DNA from: Gracilariopsis chorda
Lineage: Eukaryota; Rhodophyta; Florideophyceae; Gracilariales; Gracilariaceae
DNA: 44,804 bases
NCBI GenBank assembly: GCA_003194525.1
Contig: NBIV01000385.1
Coordinates: forward strand, 1-44,804
Reading direction: 5' to 3'
Both the position numbers and the translations under genes were made by a program. The notes below the pieces were generated by a model. The model ran no database searches. It was not told where the DNA came from and saw only the letters and a list, made by a program, of their open reading frames with translations. The number at the start of each line of letters is the position of its first letter. Position 1 is the first letter of the stretch. This document shows positions 26,880-36,435 of this stretch, piece by piece.

Positions 26880-29037
26880 CCACTATTGGAGACCTGGCCG
26901 AGGTTTCTCCGGTCAATGTATCTTATACTTTTCCCGCTACTTCTTGTTGCTATCCGCGATCATTCCCATTTCGATGCGTGTCAATCTGGACATGGCCAAG
27001 ATTGCTTATACAACTTTCATTGAGAATGATAATTCCCGTATGCCTGGGTGCGCAGTACGTAATTCAGATCTTCCGGAGGAACTTGGTCGTATCGAGTAAC
27101 TCTTGACCGACAAAACAGGCACTTTGACGCAAAACGAAATGTGTTTCAAGAAACAGCATCTTGGCACCATGCTCTTTCGGAGGGATTCTTTGGAAGATAT
27201 TTACAAGTACGTCCGGTCGGCGTTTCAAGAGGATCGCACATTGCTCGACGTCTACTCGTCGGACTCCGTACCTGCGGACAACAGAAGTGTGCAAATGACT
27301 GAGGATGCTGTTTTTTCTAAGTCGATTGCCCCCATAAGGTCAAGAGAGTCGACGTCCAGTCGTTGGGCTCAGAATCAAGTGCAAAAAGCTCTCCTTGCTA
27401 TTGCACTTGCGCATGACGTCACACCCGTCGAAGATGGGAGTGAGTGAACGTTGCAAGCAGCAAGCCCAGATGAAGTTGCCCTTGTTAAATTCGCCGAATC
27501 CGTCGGTGTGATTCTCAAAGAGTGCTAGATCAACAGGGTTGTGCTCAGAGTTCCTGGCGACTTTGAACTGAGCTACGATATACTCGCTGAATTTCCTTTC
27601 ACATCCGACGCGAAGCGAATGGGTTTGATTGTGCAGAACCGACAGTCTAAGAACATTACGTTTTATGTGAAAGGGGCGGATACGGTCATGTCTCGAAAGG
27701 TTCGGTACAACTACTGGCTCGATGAGGAGTGTGGCAACTAAGCAAGGGAAGGTTTGCGAGCCCCAGTGTATGCAAGGCGCGACTTGTCTGTCACAGAGTA
27801 CACCACATTTTCAGAAAAGTGGCAAGCGGCCAGGACATGTTCGGTGAATCGAAAGGAATCTATGGCAGCCGTGCAGAGCGATGTTGAACACGACATGAAC
27901 GTGTTGGCACTGACTGGTGTGGAGGACAAGTTGCAGCCAAATGTTCTGGAAACACTGGAGAAGCTACGTCACGCTGGAATCCGAGTATGGATGCTAACAG
28001 GGGACAAAGTGGAAACTGCTACTTGCATTTCCAACTCTTCTAGACTTGCCCAACGATATCAGGGGATTTTTCGAGTAACAGGGCTTAAGACCAGGAACGA
28101 AGCTAGTAGAGCTCTCTCGCGATTTCGGCGGCAAGCAGGGTCCGATGTTCTCGTGGTTGATGGATCGTCGCTTCAGATTTTGCTCAATATGTTTCCGGAA
28201 GAATTCATAGAGCTTGCAGCAACAGCTCCGGCTGCTGTAGCATGTCGATGCTCGCCAACGCAGAAGGCTACTGTTGTAGAACTTTTGAAAAAGCATCTGA
28301 ACAAGAGGGTAGCTGTGATTGGTGACGGGGGTAATGATGTGGGAATGATTCAACAAGCGCACGCTGGTATCGTAATTCCTGGAAAGGAGGGAATGCAAGC
28401 TTCATTAGCAAACCGAGTTCAGTATAGCATCATTTTGTCACCTTACTCGACTTCTATTATGGCATGGGCGTAATTCTTATAGACGATCAGCAAGACTATC
28501 GCAGTTTGTAATTCATCGGGGTCTCTCTCTCTCTCTGTTTACGAACGAGTAACATCAATTCTATGTTAGCCCGGGGGTTTGCTAAGGACCCCTACAACCT
28601 ATAACGCGTTCTTCGTACGATAGCTATTAGCTACAACCCGGAGTCGTGCTACACACACTGGGCTACTACTATACTAAGAATGCATTAGGTGTCTAGGCGT
28701 GTTCAACCGCAGAATCGTTTCGTTTTCGAGGACTGTTGCCTTCTTCATTCCACCATTTCCTCAACCTCTAGAGGTCCTCGGGTAAGGGGCATCGGGGTCT
28801 TATTATATCAATCATTCAGACTGTGTACTACGCTCTGTTTTTCTACGCAACCGTGAGCGTTTATTCAGGGTGGATCTTGGTAGGGTATGCGTCGTACAAG
28901 GATTTGCAGAAAGGAAGATCATTGAATCTGAAGACGTTCTTGGTTTGGGTGTTCAAATCAATTTACCAAGGATCGATGATTATGGTTTTCTCTGCGTATC
29001 TATTATGGGATGATGAGTACTTTACAACACTGCACTT
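26880..29037 (+). pseudogene. P4-type ATPase (flippase), C-terminal two thirds, with insertion
   Basis: In order: 'IPISMRVNLDMAKIAYTTFI', 'LPEELGRIE' with TAA in place of the usual Tyr, the phosphorylation motif 'LLTDKTGTLTQNEM' (catalytic Asp kept), 'ASPDEVALVKFAESVGVIL', 'FYVKGADTVM', 'RVWMLTGDKVETATCIS', 'RCSPTQKATVVELL', 'VIGDGGNDVGMIQQAHAG' and, after a frame change near 28470, '[20 protein letters not shown]'. Here a 276-bp retroelement copy intervenes. Then 'LIISIIQTVYYALFFYATVS' and 'FKSIYQGSMIMVFSAYLLW' follow. The NEO1/ATP9-like 'RNSY' and 'IYQG' contexts agree with the N-terminal piece at 3.5-4.2 kb. Stops: TAA near 27101, TAG near 27528, TAA near 27740; frame changes near 26940, 27450 and 28470. 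Homology ends at 'DDEYFTTLHL', where the opposing Sel1 gene begins. Confidence 0.85.
28514..28800 (-). mobile_element. (GA)n-tailed short retroelement, copy 2, inside the P4-ATPase relic
   Basis: Target-site duplication CATCGGGGTCT at 28514-28524 and 28790-28800. Between them, on the minus strand, lie 79 bp unique to this copy (28789-28711) and then the same core as at 15.2 kb (28710 down to the GA run at 28525). Removing one duplication copy and the insert rejoins the flippase reading exactly (...QFVIHRG | LIISIIQ...), which fixes the ends and shows that the insertion entered a gene that was, or had recently been, coding. The minus strand carries the GA tail at its 3' end, as in copy 1. Confidence 0.85.
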
Positions 29038-29039
29038 GA

Positions 29040-30071
29040 GTGCTCTCCCACAGCTGCGTCGCCCGCGGTACGTCCGCCACCACCCCACCCGCGGCGTTCT
29101 CTAGTAGACACCCCAACTCGTTCATCGCAAACACACCCCCTCCCTCGCGAATGGCGCGCTCCCACAGCTTCGCCGCCTGCTGTGCGTCCGCCGCCACCCC
29201 TACCGCCCCGTTCTTCAGAAGCACACCTAATTCACTCATCGCACCCACTTAATTTCCCTCACGGATGGCGCACTCGAACAGCACCAACGCTCGCGGTGCG
29301 TGTGCTGCCACCCCTTCTGCTCCATTCAATAGTAGACACCCCAACTCATACATCGCATCCACATGATTTCCGTCGCGGATTGCGAGCTCGAACAGCTCCA
29401 CCGCTCGCGCTGCATCCCTTGCCACCCCGTCCACGCCATTCTTCAGAAGCAACTCCAAGTTGTTCATCGATGTCACATGACCTCCCTCGCGAATGGCACG
29501 CTTCCACAGCCAAGCCGCCTGAGGTGCATCCGCTGGCACCCCGTCTGTGCCGTGCTCCAGCGAGTCTGCCAACTTGCATAGGTCATTGACATTTGATACT
29601 TCTTGGCCGTGAAGCTCCTCTGCTTCCGCGGCTGTGTTGGGGCATGTCAAAGCGTCCTCTTGGCGAAGCCACCGCTGAGTCAGTTCCAACCACCAGTTCC
29701 CTTTCTTCGTCCCCGTCTTCACGCCTTTCGCTGGCTTTGTGAGGTATGTCAATTCCTCCAAAAACCTTGATTGCAGCTTGATGGTTCTCCTTGACGAAGC
29801 CTTTGCCGAACCGCACCACGCAAACTGGGCAGTTCTCACTCTCCTCCCTTCGCTTAGAACAATGGGCATTGATGAACTCAAGCAAACGAACCATCCTTCT
29901 AGTACAATCAGATTCTGATCCTCTTCCATTACAAAACGAGAAACAGTGCTGCATTGATCTCATCACCATTCCGCTCTGCCTCTCATCTACAGCCAAGCAA
30001 GTATCCAAAACTTGTACAATGCGTTGGAAGTGAACTTCGGTGTCCGCTCTTATTTCGATCGTTTCTTGCAT
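29040..30071 (-). pseudogene. Sel1-repeat (SLR/TPR-like) protein with in-frame stop and frame change
   Basis: Sel1-like repeats of about 36-38 residues, for example 'AARAVELFELAIRDGNHVDA', 'MYELGCLLLNGAEGVAAHAP', 'MSELGVLLKNGAVGVAADAQ', 'MNELGCLLENAAGGVVADVP'. Five to six repeats are visible (29045-29520). Upstream (to 30071) is a non-repeat N-terminus in another frame: 'VHFQRIVQVLDTCLAVDERQ', then 'ENCPVCVVRFGKGFVKENHQ'. Sel1 proteins are adaptor scaffolds. A TAA (29249-29251) interrupts '...AIREGN' and 'VGAMSELG...' in the same frame, and the N-terminal and repeat parts are out of frame (switch near 29800). The 3' end is cut at '...ATQLWES', directly against the truncated P4-ATPase of the other strand. 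Confidence 0.65.
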
Positions 30072-30665
30072 GCTGGTAACACAATAGCTTTCACATCTGC
30101 TTCCCTTCCATCTCTCACTCTCGCAGAACCACGTGTCGGAGACAGCATTTCTCTCATAAACTGAGCAGCGCTTCGACCGTCTCCCCCACTCTTTGTGCGC
30201 CTCCGATAGAGCCCAGAAACATGTTCAAGCTGTGTCGCAAGCCAAGATCCTCTCCTAAACTCTTTGCATCTCTCTCCTCGTGCATCACACGTCGAGAACT
30301 GTCTCTATCGTTGCACACCATTCCCCACTCCTCTCCATTGCCACTATCATCTGTGTCTTGGAGATGCCAGAGTATTCTCGTCGTCCGAACCTGATGCCAG
30401 TCTCTTCAACGATTTCTCAACCACCATGCGCGAGTCCTTGAGAACTTTCTCTTTCGCTTCATCGTACGAGACGGGCACTTCATCTTGAACTGGTAGCTGA
30501 CCCAAAGGTCACACATGCCTTACGACTCTCGTATTCTCAGTATGGACGGCATCTACGTTTCCAACTCGCTGGGATTCCTTTAGCATCCCCTCATCTTCCA
30601 ATTCCAATCGACAGAATCCTACTCGGAACGGAGGCCACCATGTCCAAATTCTTGCCGTCCTCTTC
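30072..30665. other. spacer, possible upstream part of the Sel1 gene
   Basis: On the minus strand about 30360-30490 reads 'EVPVSYDEAKEKVLKDSRMV' and 'VEKSLKRLASGSDDENTLAS', helix-like and ending in tandem stops. It may be the 5' part of the Sel1 gene or a separate relic. Nothing on the plus strand. Confidence 0.25.
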
Positions 30666-31358
30666 TCATTGATGACAACCTTCTTCATAACTTCTTAAAT
30701 CCCTCTCCAGTTCCGTATGACATTCAACAACAGATTCGATGCCCATTGCGGTTACAGCATCCATAAGTTCCATAATTTTTGGCAAGGCCGCCGCAGCAAT
30801 TATGTTTACGGCTGCGGCACCGGCTACTGCAGCCTCTGCAATCTGCACTGGATCATTTATCAAGTCATGCCTCGCAATTGCCATTCCAAGATCCAAGTTG
30901 GAAGTCCTCAGAACGTTTGCATTCCTCGACAATTCCGCAGTCTCAAACCCATAAGACAACATGTCAGTGATGACGAGGGCGGCGTCGACCCCAGTTACGC
31001 TGAAGGCCCTTGCTTCACGTCCAATATCTTCTAAGTCCGCAATTTTGTTCTCCTTTTCACCAGGACGTGGAGGTTGAAACCTTTTCATTGCAGCAACAAT
31101 CGAAAGTCTTCTGTCTCGTCTTCTGAGGGCTTTCGAGAGTCGATGTGACGTTTCTTGTGCATTAAAAGAATGACAAAGATTAATAGGGTGATCGGGTCGT
31201 TCTTGAAGAGTGGACTCCATCAACTTAACCTCAATTTTCTTAGGTTCCACAGCTTCGTGTAGCAGTCTACTAGGTTTCCAACCATTGACACTGGTTGACA
31301 GCGAGTGGCGAAATCTTGCTCGGGAGCTCTTGAAGGGCGTGTCTTCGCAGATTCGCAT
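30666..31358 (-). pseudogene. indole-3-glycerol-phosphate-synthase-like (TrpC-like) protein, 3' truncated
   Basis: IGPS is the (beta/alpha)8 enzyme closing the indole ring in tryptophan synthesis, plastid-located in algae. The 230-codon reading carries 'WKPSRLLHEAVEPKKIEVKL', 'RRLSIVAAMKRFQPP', 'GVDAALVITDMLSYGF', 'IARHDLINDPVQIAEAAVAG', 'AAAVNIIAAAALPKIMELMD' and 'MGIESVVECHTELERDL', in the order of IGPS beta strands. Against canonical IGPS, the 'E-V-K-R' strand is 'A-A-M-K-R' and 'R-K-D-F-I' is 'R-H-D-L-I', so two catalytic side chains (Glu and the general-acid Lys) appear replaced; I recall the same replacements in red-algal and diatom IGPS-like paralogues. The last strands are missing: after 'ELERDL' the reading diverges and stops. 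It may be a relic of a pseudo-enzyme paralogue. Confidence 0.68.
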
Positions 31359-32285
31359 ATACTGCGAGAACTACTGTTGATGGGGAGCCATGACGTAATG
31401 AATCCTAAAGATCGAAATGGGGGTGTAACAGGAAACAACGAATTTGAGATTCGGTTCGGCATGACTCTAGTTTCGGGATCACAAGGTTTCATTATCCCAG
31501 ATTGCTACGGAGACATAATCTGCACTGGATGGATTCTGATCTGACATATGCCTTCTACAAGTTTGGCCCGTTCCAACCATGTAAACGCTTCTGTTGCTGT
31601 CGTCATCTCCAACATTGAATACCTTGTGGCTTTGTACCAACTGTCGTAGCTTTAAGCTCCAAAGAGAACAAATCTCCATCTTCTTGATCGGATTTGCAAG
31701 AAGTCAAAAACTTCACCAGAGCGAGCCAAGGCCATGCTGCACGGTCATGTACCCTTCGGTACAAGATGAATATTGAGATTCAATCATGCATACAATCCTC
31801 TCACTTGGTGAATCTTTCTCTTTCAGCTGTTGCCGTACCCTGGCTAAGGGAAAGTCATCCTGCTGTCCTCACGATCTGTGACACACACTTCAAAAGTACA
31901 AACGTCATGTACATTCGAAGTACCTCAACGAAATCTTTGCTTCTCATCCAGTTTGCTACAACATCCTGTTACGAACGATACAGAGTAGTACCTTCGGTAT
32001 GTGCGTGACCGCATTTGTAACCATCGAGACATGGTCATAATACTCTGTTCATGATCTGCAAACAGATATGTCGGACGCCTCACACTTGGTGACCAGGGAG
32101 AAGGGACGACAAGCATGAGATGCAAACAGCGACCTGCCAGCTAAGGCGACAGATCTTGCTTTTCCATCTAGACAGTTGCACACATGCTATATTCGTCGAT
32201 ATAGAACACAATGTTATTATACATGACAAGAAGCACGACAAAGTACGGCAAGTACTACAGATTTCTAGAAGCTTCTTCATCGATT
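31359..32285. other. stretch with unresolved minus-strand remnants
   Basis: The minus frame 31479-31679 reads 'KVFNVGDDDSNRSVYMVGTG' and ends 'VAIWDNETL', vaguely WD-like. Around 31760-32300 the frame changes often ('RVRQQLKEKDSPSERIVCMI'). No family can be named and no gene called. Confidence 0.25.
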
Positions 32286-32720
32286 CTCAATGTCAACAAT
32301 GAAACTGCCAACGTAGTCATTGGAATCAACAACTTCTTCAAAGAAGTATTCATTGTCTTGCAGCTATTTCTTAACAGCAGGTCGTAATCTTGCTCTCCCC
32401 GTACCCTTCGTGCGGTGGCCAGTGCGCGTTAGAATCCGAATCCTTCCATGCTGACCTTCCAAAGCAGAGGGCAGCCTCTCCAATGCCTCGTTAACATGCA
32501 AGCCATGGAGGTCAATTACATCGAGAACAAGGTGGATTTCTGGTTGCGAAAATGGCATTTGCAACTTTGCTATGGAGTTCTTTCATCCTCGCATTGGCCT
32601 CTCTTCCTAACGCCCCCATCTTCTTCGCTGTCGCTCCGTCATTCCTCCTGAAGGCAGCTGCCGCCGTATCGAAATACTTGTTCCGAATTGAGGCTTGCTC
32701 TGCAGCTTCGCCTCACAACT
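32286..32720 (-). pseudogene. DUF1771-Smr domain protein, broken
   Basis: Smr domains are small endonuclease-like domains related to the MutS2 C-terminus; in eukaryotes they often follow DUF1771. Here 'NKYFDTAAAAFRRNDGATAK' and 'KMGALGREANARMKELHSKV' form the DUF1771 helices. After a frame change near 32560 the Smr domain follows: 'LDVIDLHGLHVNEALERL' (the L-D-L-H-G motif, here D-L-H-G), 'RIRILTRTGHRTKGTGRARL' (family G-x-G-x-H-S; here T-G-H-R-T-K-G) and 'RPAVKK'. Then comes TAG where homologues have Tyr, then 'LQDNEYFFEEVVDSNDYVGS' in the same frame to about 32286. One stop and one frame change make it a relic; the domain order is intact. Confidence 0.68.
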
Positions 32721-33948
32721 CTTCGTAAAGTTCCGCTATATTTTGGCCCGTTGACACCCAGACATTACCCACGTCCCCAGTAGTAGGTACTAGTTCGTCT
32801 TGTGTTTCGGACCCGTCATTCACAGATTGCAAGGCTTGCACAAAGTCGAGCTGTACGTCGAAATGCTTTTGCCATCTTTCTTTCTCGCAGCCTTACTGCT
32901 CGAGGTTCGCACAGTCGTCAGACGGCGTTCGCCAGTCCCTCCCGGCTTTCGCTGTCTCAAGAGGAGGCGTTCGCTCACGGAAAGACGGCGTTCGCAAATT
33001 CGCGAGACGGCGTTCGGGGACAGGGCAGATGGCGAATCTACACGATGTAGCCGACGTAGGACCACAGACCGCGAGTGGAGGCGATCTCCGCGTTGAGGAC
33101 GTGCGCAACGGGCATGAGACGAATCAACAAGACGTGTAGGACAAACAAAAGAGAGAAGTTAGTTCAAACGACGCATCGCTCCACCCAGCCTAATAGAGCC
33201 ACGTTGGGCGCAGCCATATTCGTTTACGCCGTGACTGCCTTTCTTATACGTAGCTCTCACAGTGGCTCTTCCCGACGAAGTTCTTTGCAGCGCAATTTAT
33301 ATAGCGCGGAGCTGCAGGGGACTTCGTCGGGGGACCACCATGGAAATGGCTTGGTGCCGCTTAGCGGAGAAAGGGAGATCGCGGGTGGGAGAAGGGATTC
33401 CAGGCTTTTGTGCAGAGAGAAATTGTGGTGGAATCTGTTCAGTCGCTGTGTACACGTGTCGTGAGATGGCGCGCGTATCGCGCCTTTTCTTGATTGATAG
33501 CGCAGGTAAGATGAAAACGTGTTTGCTGGGAGCAACATCAGTGGCAAGTAAGAGGAAACAGTGATAGGAGGCAGTCAGTACTCAACACGTCAGTGGGGCA
33601 AAGGAAGATGTGCTCAGCAGGGCACATATGGCGCACGGAAGGCGATGACTCAACTGCGGTGGCCGAGCAAACGGACAGGAGGGCAGGAGGACAGCTAGCT
33701 GCGCAGCGGGAACGGAGAAGTGGGAGAGAGAGCAGAAGTACCTCGGTACAGCGGCGCCAAGATAGTGACAACGGCAAATGCGCGGCACGGGCGACGAGAT
33801 GGCGAGCTGCGGCAAGGAAGGTGGTGCGTCACAATGGCGTGGAGGGATGACAGTGGTGGCGGCCTCAAGAACTTTGCGGAGCTCACAACGAGAATCGCAC
33901 GATTCGAAGCGCGCAGCTGGCGCGTTGTGCACGCGTGCTGCTGTTTTG
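32721..33948. other. GC-rich gene-poor stretch with repeats
   Basis: The octamer GGCGTTCG occurs four times within about 90 bp (near 32932, 32965, 32984, 33009). A hairpin lies at 33271-33331 (listed separately). From 33590 to 33950 the sequence is purine/GC-rich with no coding signal. Confidence 0.4.
33271..33331. repeat. compound hairpin with TATA in the loop
   Basis: Outer arms CCCGACGAAGT (33271-33281) and ACTTCGTCGGG (33321-33331); inner arms TGCAGCGC (33286-33293) with GCGC (33304-33307) and GCTGCA (33311-33316); the apical loop contains AATTTATATA. No gene is placed so that this could be called a promoter. Confidence 0.6.
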
Positions 33949-34586
33949 TTACCGTTGGTGACCTTCCTCGATTCTGCAGGTGTAGCCCCACCTGGACAAC
34001 CACCAGTTGCCGATATGAACTGCCGCGACCTCGCAAGCGCCCAGCACATCTTCGACACCGCTGCTGAGCCTGAGCTCATGGGACCATGGTGGGAGCAAAT
34101 CTTCGACCACTGGAGCGCTGCCATCGTCACTCATTGCAGTCACACACTCTCCGCTGGAGACATCCAACTCCCTTCTCACCCCATCTTTGCCGTAGAGCAA
34201 CAAGCGCGAGCCGTCATCGTGAAAGGCCACTGGCGATGTTGTGATCCGAATCGGGGCCCCAATCGCTTTTCCGCTCTCCACCTCCCACACCCGAACCGTC
34301 TTATCCCAAGACCCTTACACCACATGCCTCCCGTCCCTGCTGAATGAAACACACTTCAAAATGTTTGTGTGGCCGTCCAACGGCTGTCCTGCGGGCTCCC
34401 CGCTCTCCGACGGGCAGTTGATTCAAACCAGCCGTTGTGAGAAAAGGCGAGCGCGCAGCGCTTAGCGCCTGTTTCCCAGAGCGGAAGCGCGCGCACGGCA
34501 GGCCATGGCTCGTCACACGCATCGCCATGGTTAGGGCCATCTCGTTTGCCGAGCGTCGGGGTAGCGTTTACTCGAGAGATAAGCAC
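33949..34586 (-). pseudogene. WD40-repeat protein relic with in-frame TAA
   Basis: One clear blade: 'GEPAGQPLDGHTNILKCVSF', 'SRDGRHVV', TAA, 'GSWDKTVRVWEVESGKAIGA' (the TAA replaces the Ser of the usual V-V-S-G-S-x-D-K-T-V-R-V-W). The upstream frame gives 'RCALAFSHNGW', part of another blade. The downstream frame continues with degenerate blades 'TTSPVAFHDDGSRLLLYGKD' and 'RELDVSSGECV'. 5' frames are shifted. Like the relic at 25.05-25.57 kb it is a piece of a larger propeller. Confidence 0.62.
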
Positions 34587-34616
34587 TACTTAAGCAACGA
34601 AGATTGTAGCAAACAG

Positions 34617-34668
34617 GGCATGGCGTTTCTCTCTCTTTCTCTCTCTTTTACGGGCAGGCATGGCGTTT
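34617..34668 (-). mobile_element. 28-nt insertion with 12-bp target duplication (ultra-short GA-tailed element)
   Basis: GGCATGGCGTTT is repeated at 34617-34628 and 34657-34668. Between them, read on the minus strand, is CCTGCCCGTAAAAGAGAGAG... ending in a GA-rich run. This resembles the last 28 nt of the retroelements at 15.2 and 28.5 kb (...TTCGTAAACAGAGAGAG), as expected for an extreme 5' truncation. A chance duplication around a GA microsatellite is the alternative. Confidence 0.5.
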
Positions 34669-34697
34669 GATCTCAGATTATCACAACCAAAACCTGA

Positions 34698-35155
34698 GTG
34701 AGTCACCGCGTTGAAGGCGAAACGTTTATGGAGGCGTTCAAGTTTGCGGAAATTGTTCTGGACGACAAACAGCAGCTTCTGAATGAACTTGACGGAGACC
34801 ATCTGTTTGGCTCCCCTCTGTGTGAGACACGGGACGCATTAAACAGGTGGCGAATTCGAACCTCGCAAAAGAAAAGCTGGTGATAGGATATAGCTTTGAC
34901 TTCGACCCGTTGCCGACATATGTGCGTGGCCGGGTGGCCTTAGTTGGCGATGCAGCTCATAGCATTTCTCCCACATTGTCGTGGGGCATTGCGTCTGGGA
35001 TTGGTGACGCGGTGTGTCTGACAAAAAAGTTCGAAATGGAAAGCAATGTGTTAAACGCTCTGAGGTCGTATGAAAAGGAAAGAATTGCAGTGACACATGG
35101 ATATCAAAATGAAAGCAGGGCTTTGAGCATGCGCATCAGAAACAAGTCCGAATAG
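34698..35155 (+). pseudogene. FAD-dependent monooxygenase (zeaxanthin-epoxidase-like), C-terminal part
   Basis: These flavoproteins hydroxylate or epoxidise substrates such as xanthophylls. The diagnostic FAD-binding 'GRVALVGDAAHSISPTLSWG' (family G-R-V-x-L-x-G-D-A-A-H-x-x-x-P-x-x-x-Q-G) is present at about 34930-34985, followed by 'GIGDAVCLTKKF' and 'ALRSYEKERIAV' (family A-L-x-x-Y-E-x-x-R). Upstream in another frame lies 'AFKFAEIVLDDKQQLLNELD' and 'GDHLFGSPLCETRDALNRW', the region preceding the GDAAH motif, so the frame changes near 34850. The N-terminal FAD-binding G-x-G-x-x-G half is absent. The Gln-Gly of the usual 'L-G-Q-G' is 'L-S-W-G'. The stop is TAG at 35153-35155. A truncated relic. 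Confidence 0.68.
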
Positions 35156-36435
35156 CAACTTCACTCGCAAACCTTTGTACAGCATGAATGCGTAAAACAA
35201 ATCCGACCAGATCGACCTCCGCCAAGCCTGAAGCTTTTTTGGACCTAGCAGCTTTGGAATCTGCTCAAGACCGAGATTGGCGCCATTTGAGCTCGTCAGA
35301 TGCCACCTTGAGCCCATGCGTTTTCTGCAAACTGGTCTGAACACATTGTAAGGACGCGTTCAAGACTTTTGTCTTAAAAGCAAGGAGTTTGGCATGCACG
35401 CCTTTGAACAACTAGTTCGGAAGACCACTGGTACCATTCAAGGGCCCAAGCACAAAAGCGGAAGCAGTTTCCTTTGATCCTGAAGTGTTTGCACTGCGAC
35501 GCGTTCACATTCGATGGCTCCATCTTTAGGGAAACACATGTTTTCTTTCCAGTCGAGAGCTACCGAAGGCAGTACACAACATGTGACGACTTCTTGGGAG
35601 GTTGCGGTGAGTGGACACCACAGTAACTTGTACCCGCCTGAGCTGCTCCTCCAAGGTGGAAATGCAAATGCAAAAGTGCCGCAAATGTTTGCCTGCTTTG
35701 GTTCGATAATGATGAAGTGAGACGTAACGTGCTTACCGAACTGTTGGATGATGTATAGAATAAATTCTCTCTGCTAGGTGAACCACTCATAGTGAAACAC
35801 AACAGTTGAGCACTTCACATACCAACGCTTCTCAGTGCCCTGCGTGCTCTTTAAGTTCAGTAACCTTTCCACTTCATTTACCAATTGCCGCAGTGGTGAC
35901 TTCTTTGGCATATCTGTTTTTCATTCGAGACTATAGTCATCACCAACAGCGACTGTTGTTTCCGATCAAGCCATACTGCTCAACTACTTATAGAAGTTTG
36001 CTCTCTTTGCTTCGCCTCTCGTCGTGCGTGATAACTTTGGACGCACCAGCAAGAGCTTCCGAATAACTAACGTCTGCCACAGTGTATCACCGCATCTTCT
36101 GCACGAACCGTTTGCTAACGGATGCTTCACTATGTGTACAAGGATGTACAACTATGTTGGATATGACATCTACATACATGGCTTATTACCACCTAGCCGA
36201 CTGCGCTCTTGTGGCACCCCTTTGTTTACGTTAGTGAACCATTTTTATTCGTATGCAGAATCCTTTGCATGGTTTCTTTGCCTCAAACGATACGAATTTT
36301 CCTCCAGAGTGAGCTTGCGGCACGGCTTGCTTTTTGGATTTAGTACAACTATTCTTGCTGTACGGAATGTGATCCGCGTTATTCAGTGTTCCAGGATGGT
36401 CACCAACATTCAAAGCTCTACCTACCTGTTCCTAC
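35156..36435. other. gene-poor stretch with a possible zinc-ribbon scrap
   Basis: A plus-strand frame at about 35478-35624 reads 'LILKCLHCDAFTFDGSIF' and 'YTTCDDFLGGCGEWTP', two C-x2-C-like pairs, and is followed by a donor-like GGTGAGT. The family is unknown. Around 35850-36480 hydrophobic frames ('IAAVVTSLAYLFFIRDYSHH', 'SYAESFAWFLCLKRYEF') suggest a membrane-protein relic, but no family can be named. Confidence 0.25.

Noticed and set aside
15202..28710. The two inverted 187-bp repeats as the termini of one 13-kb transposon
   Set aside because: Each repeat has its own, different, immediately flanking duplication and a GA tail on the same side, so they are two independent insertions.
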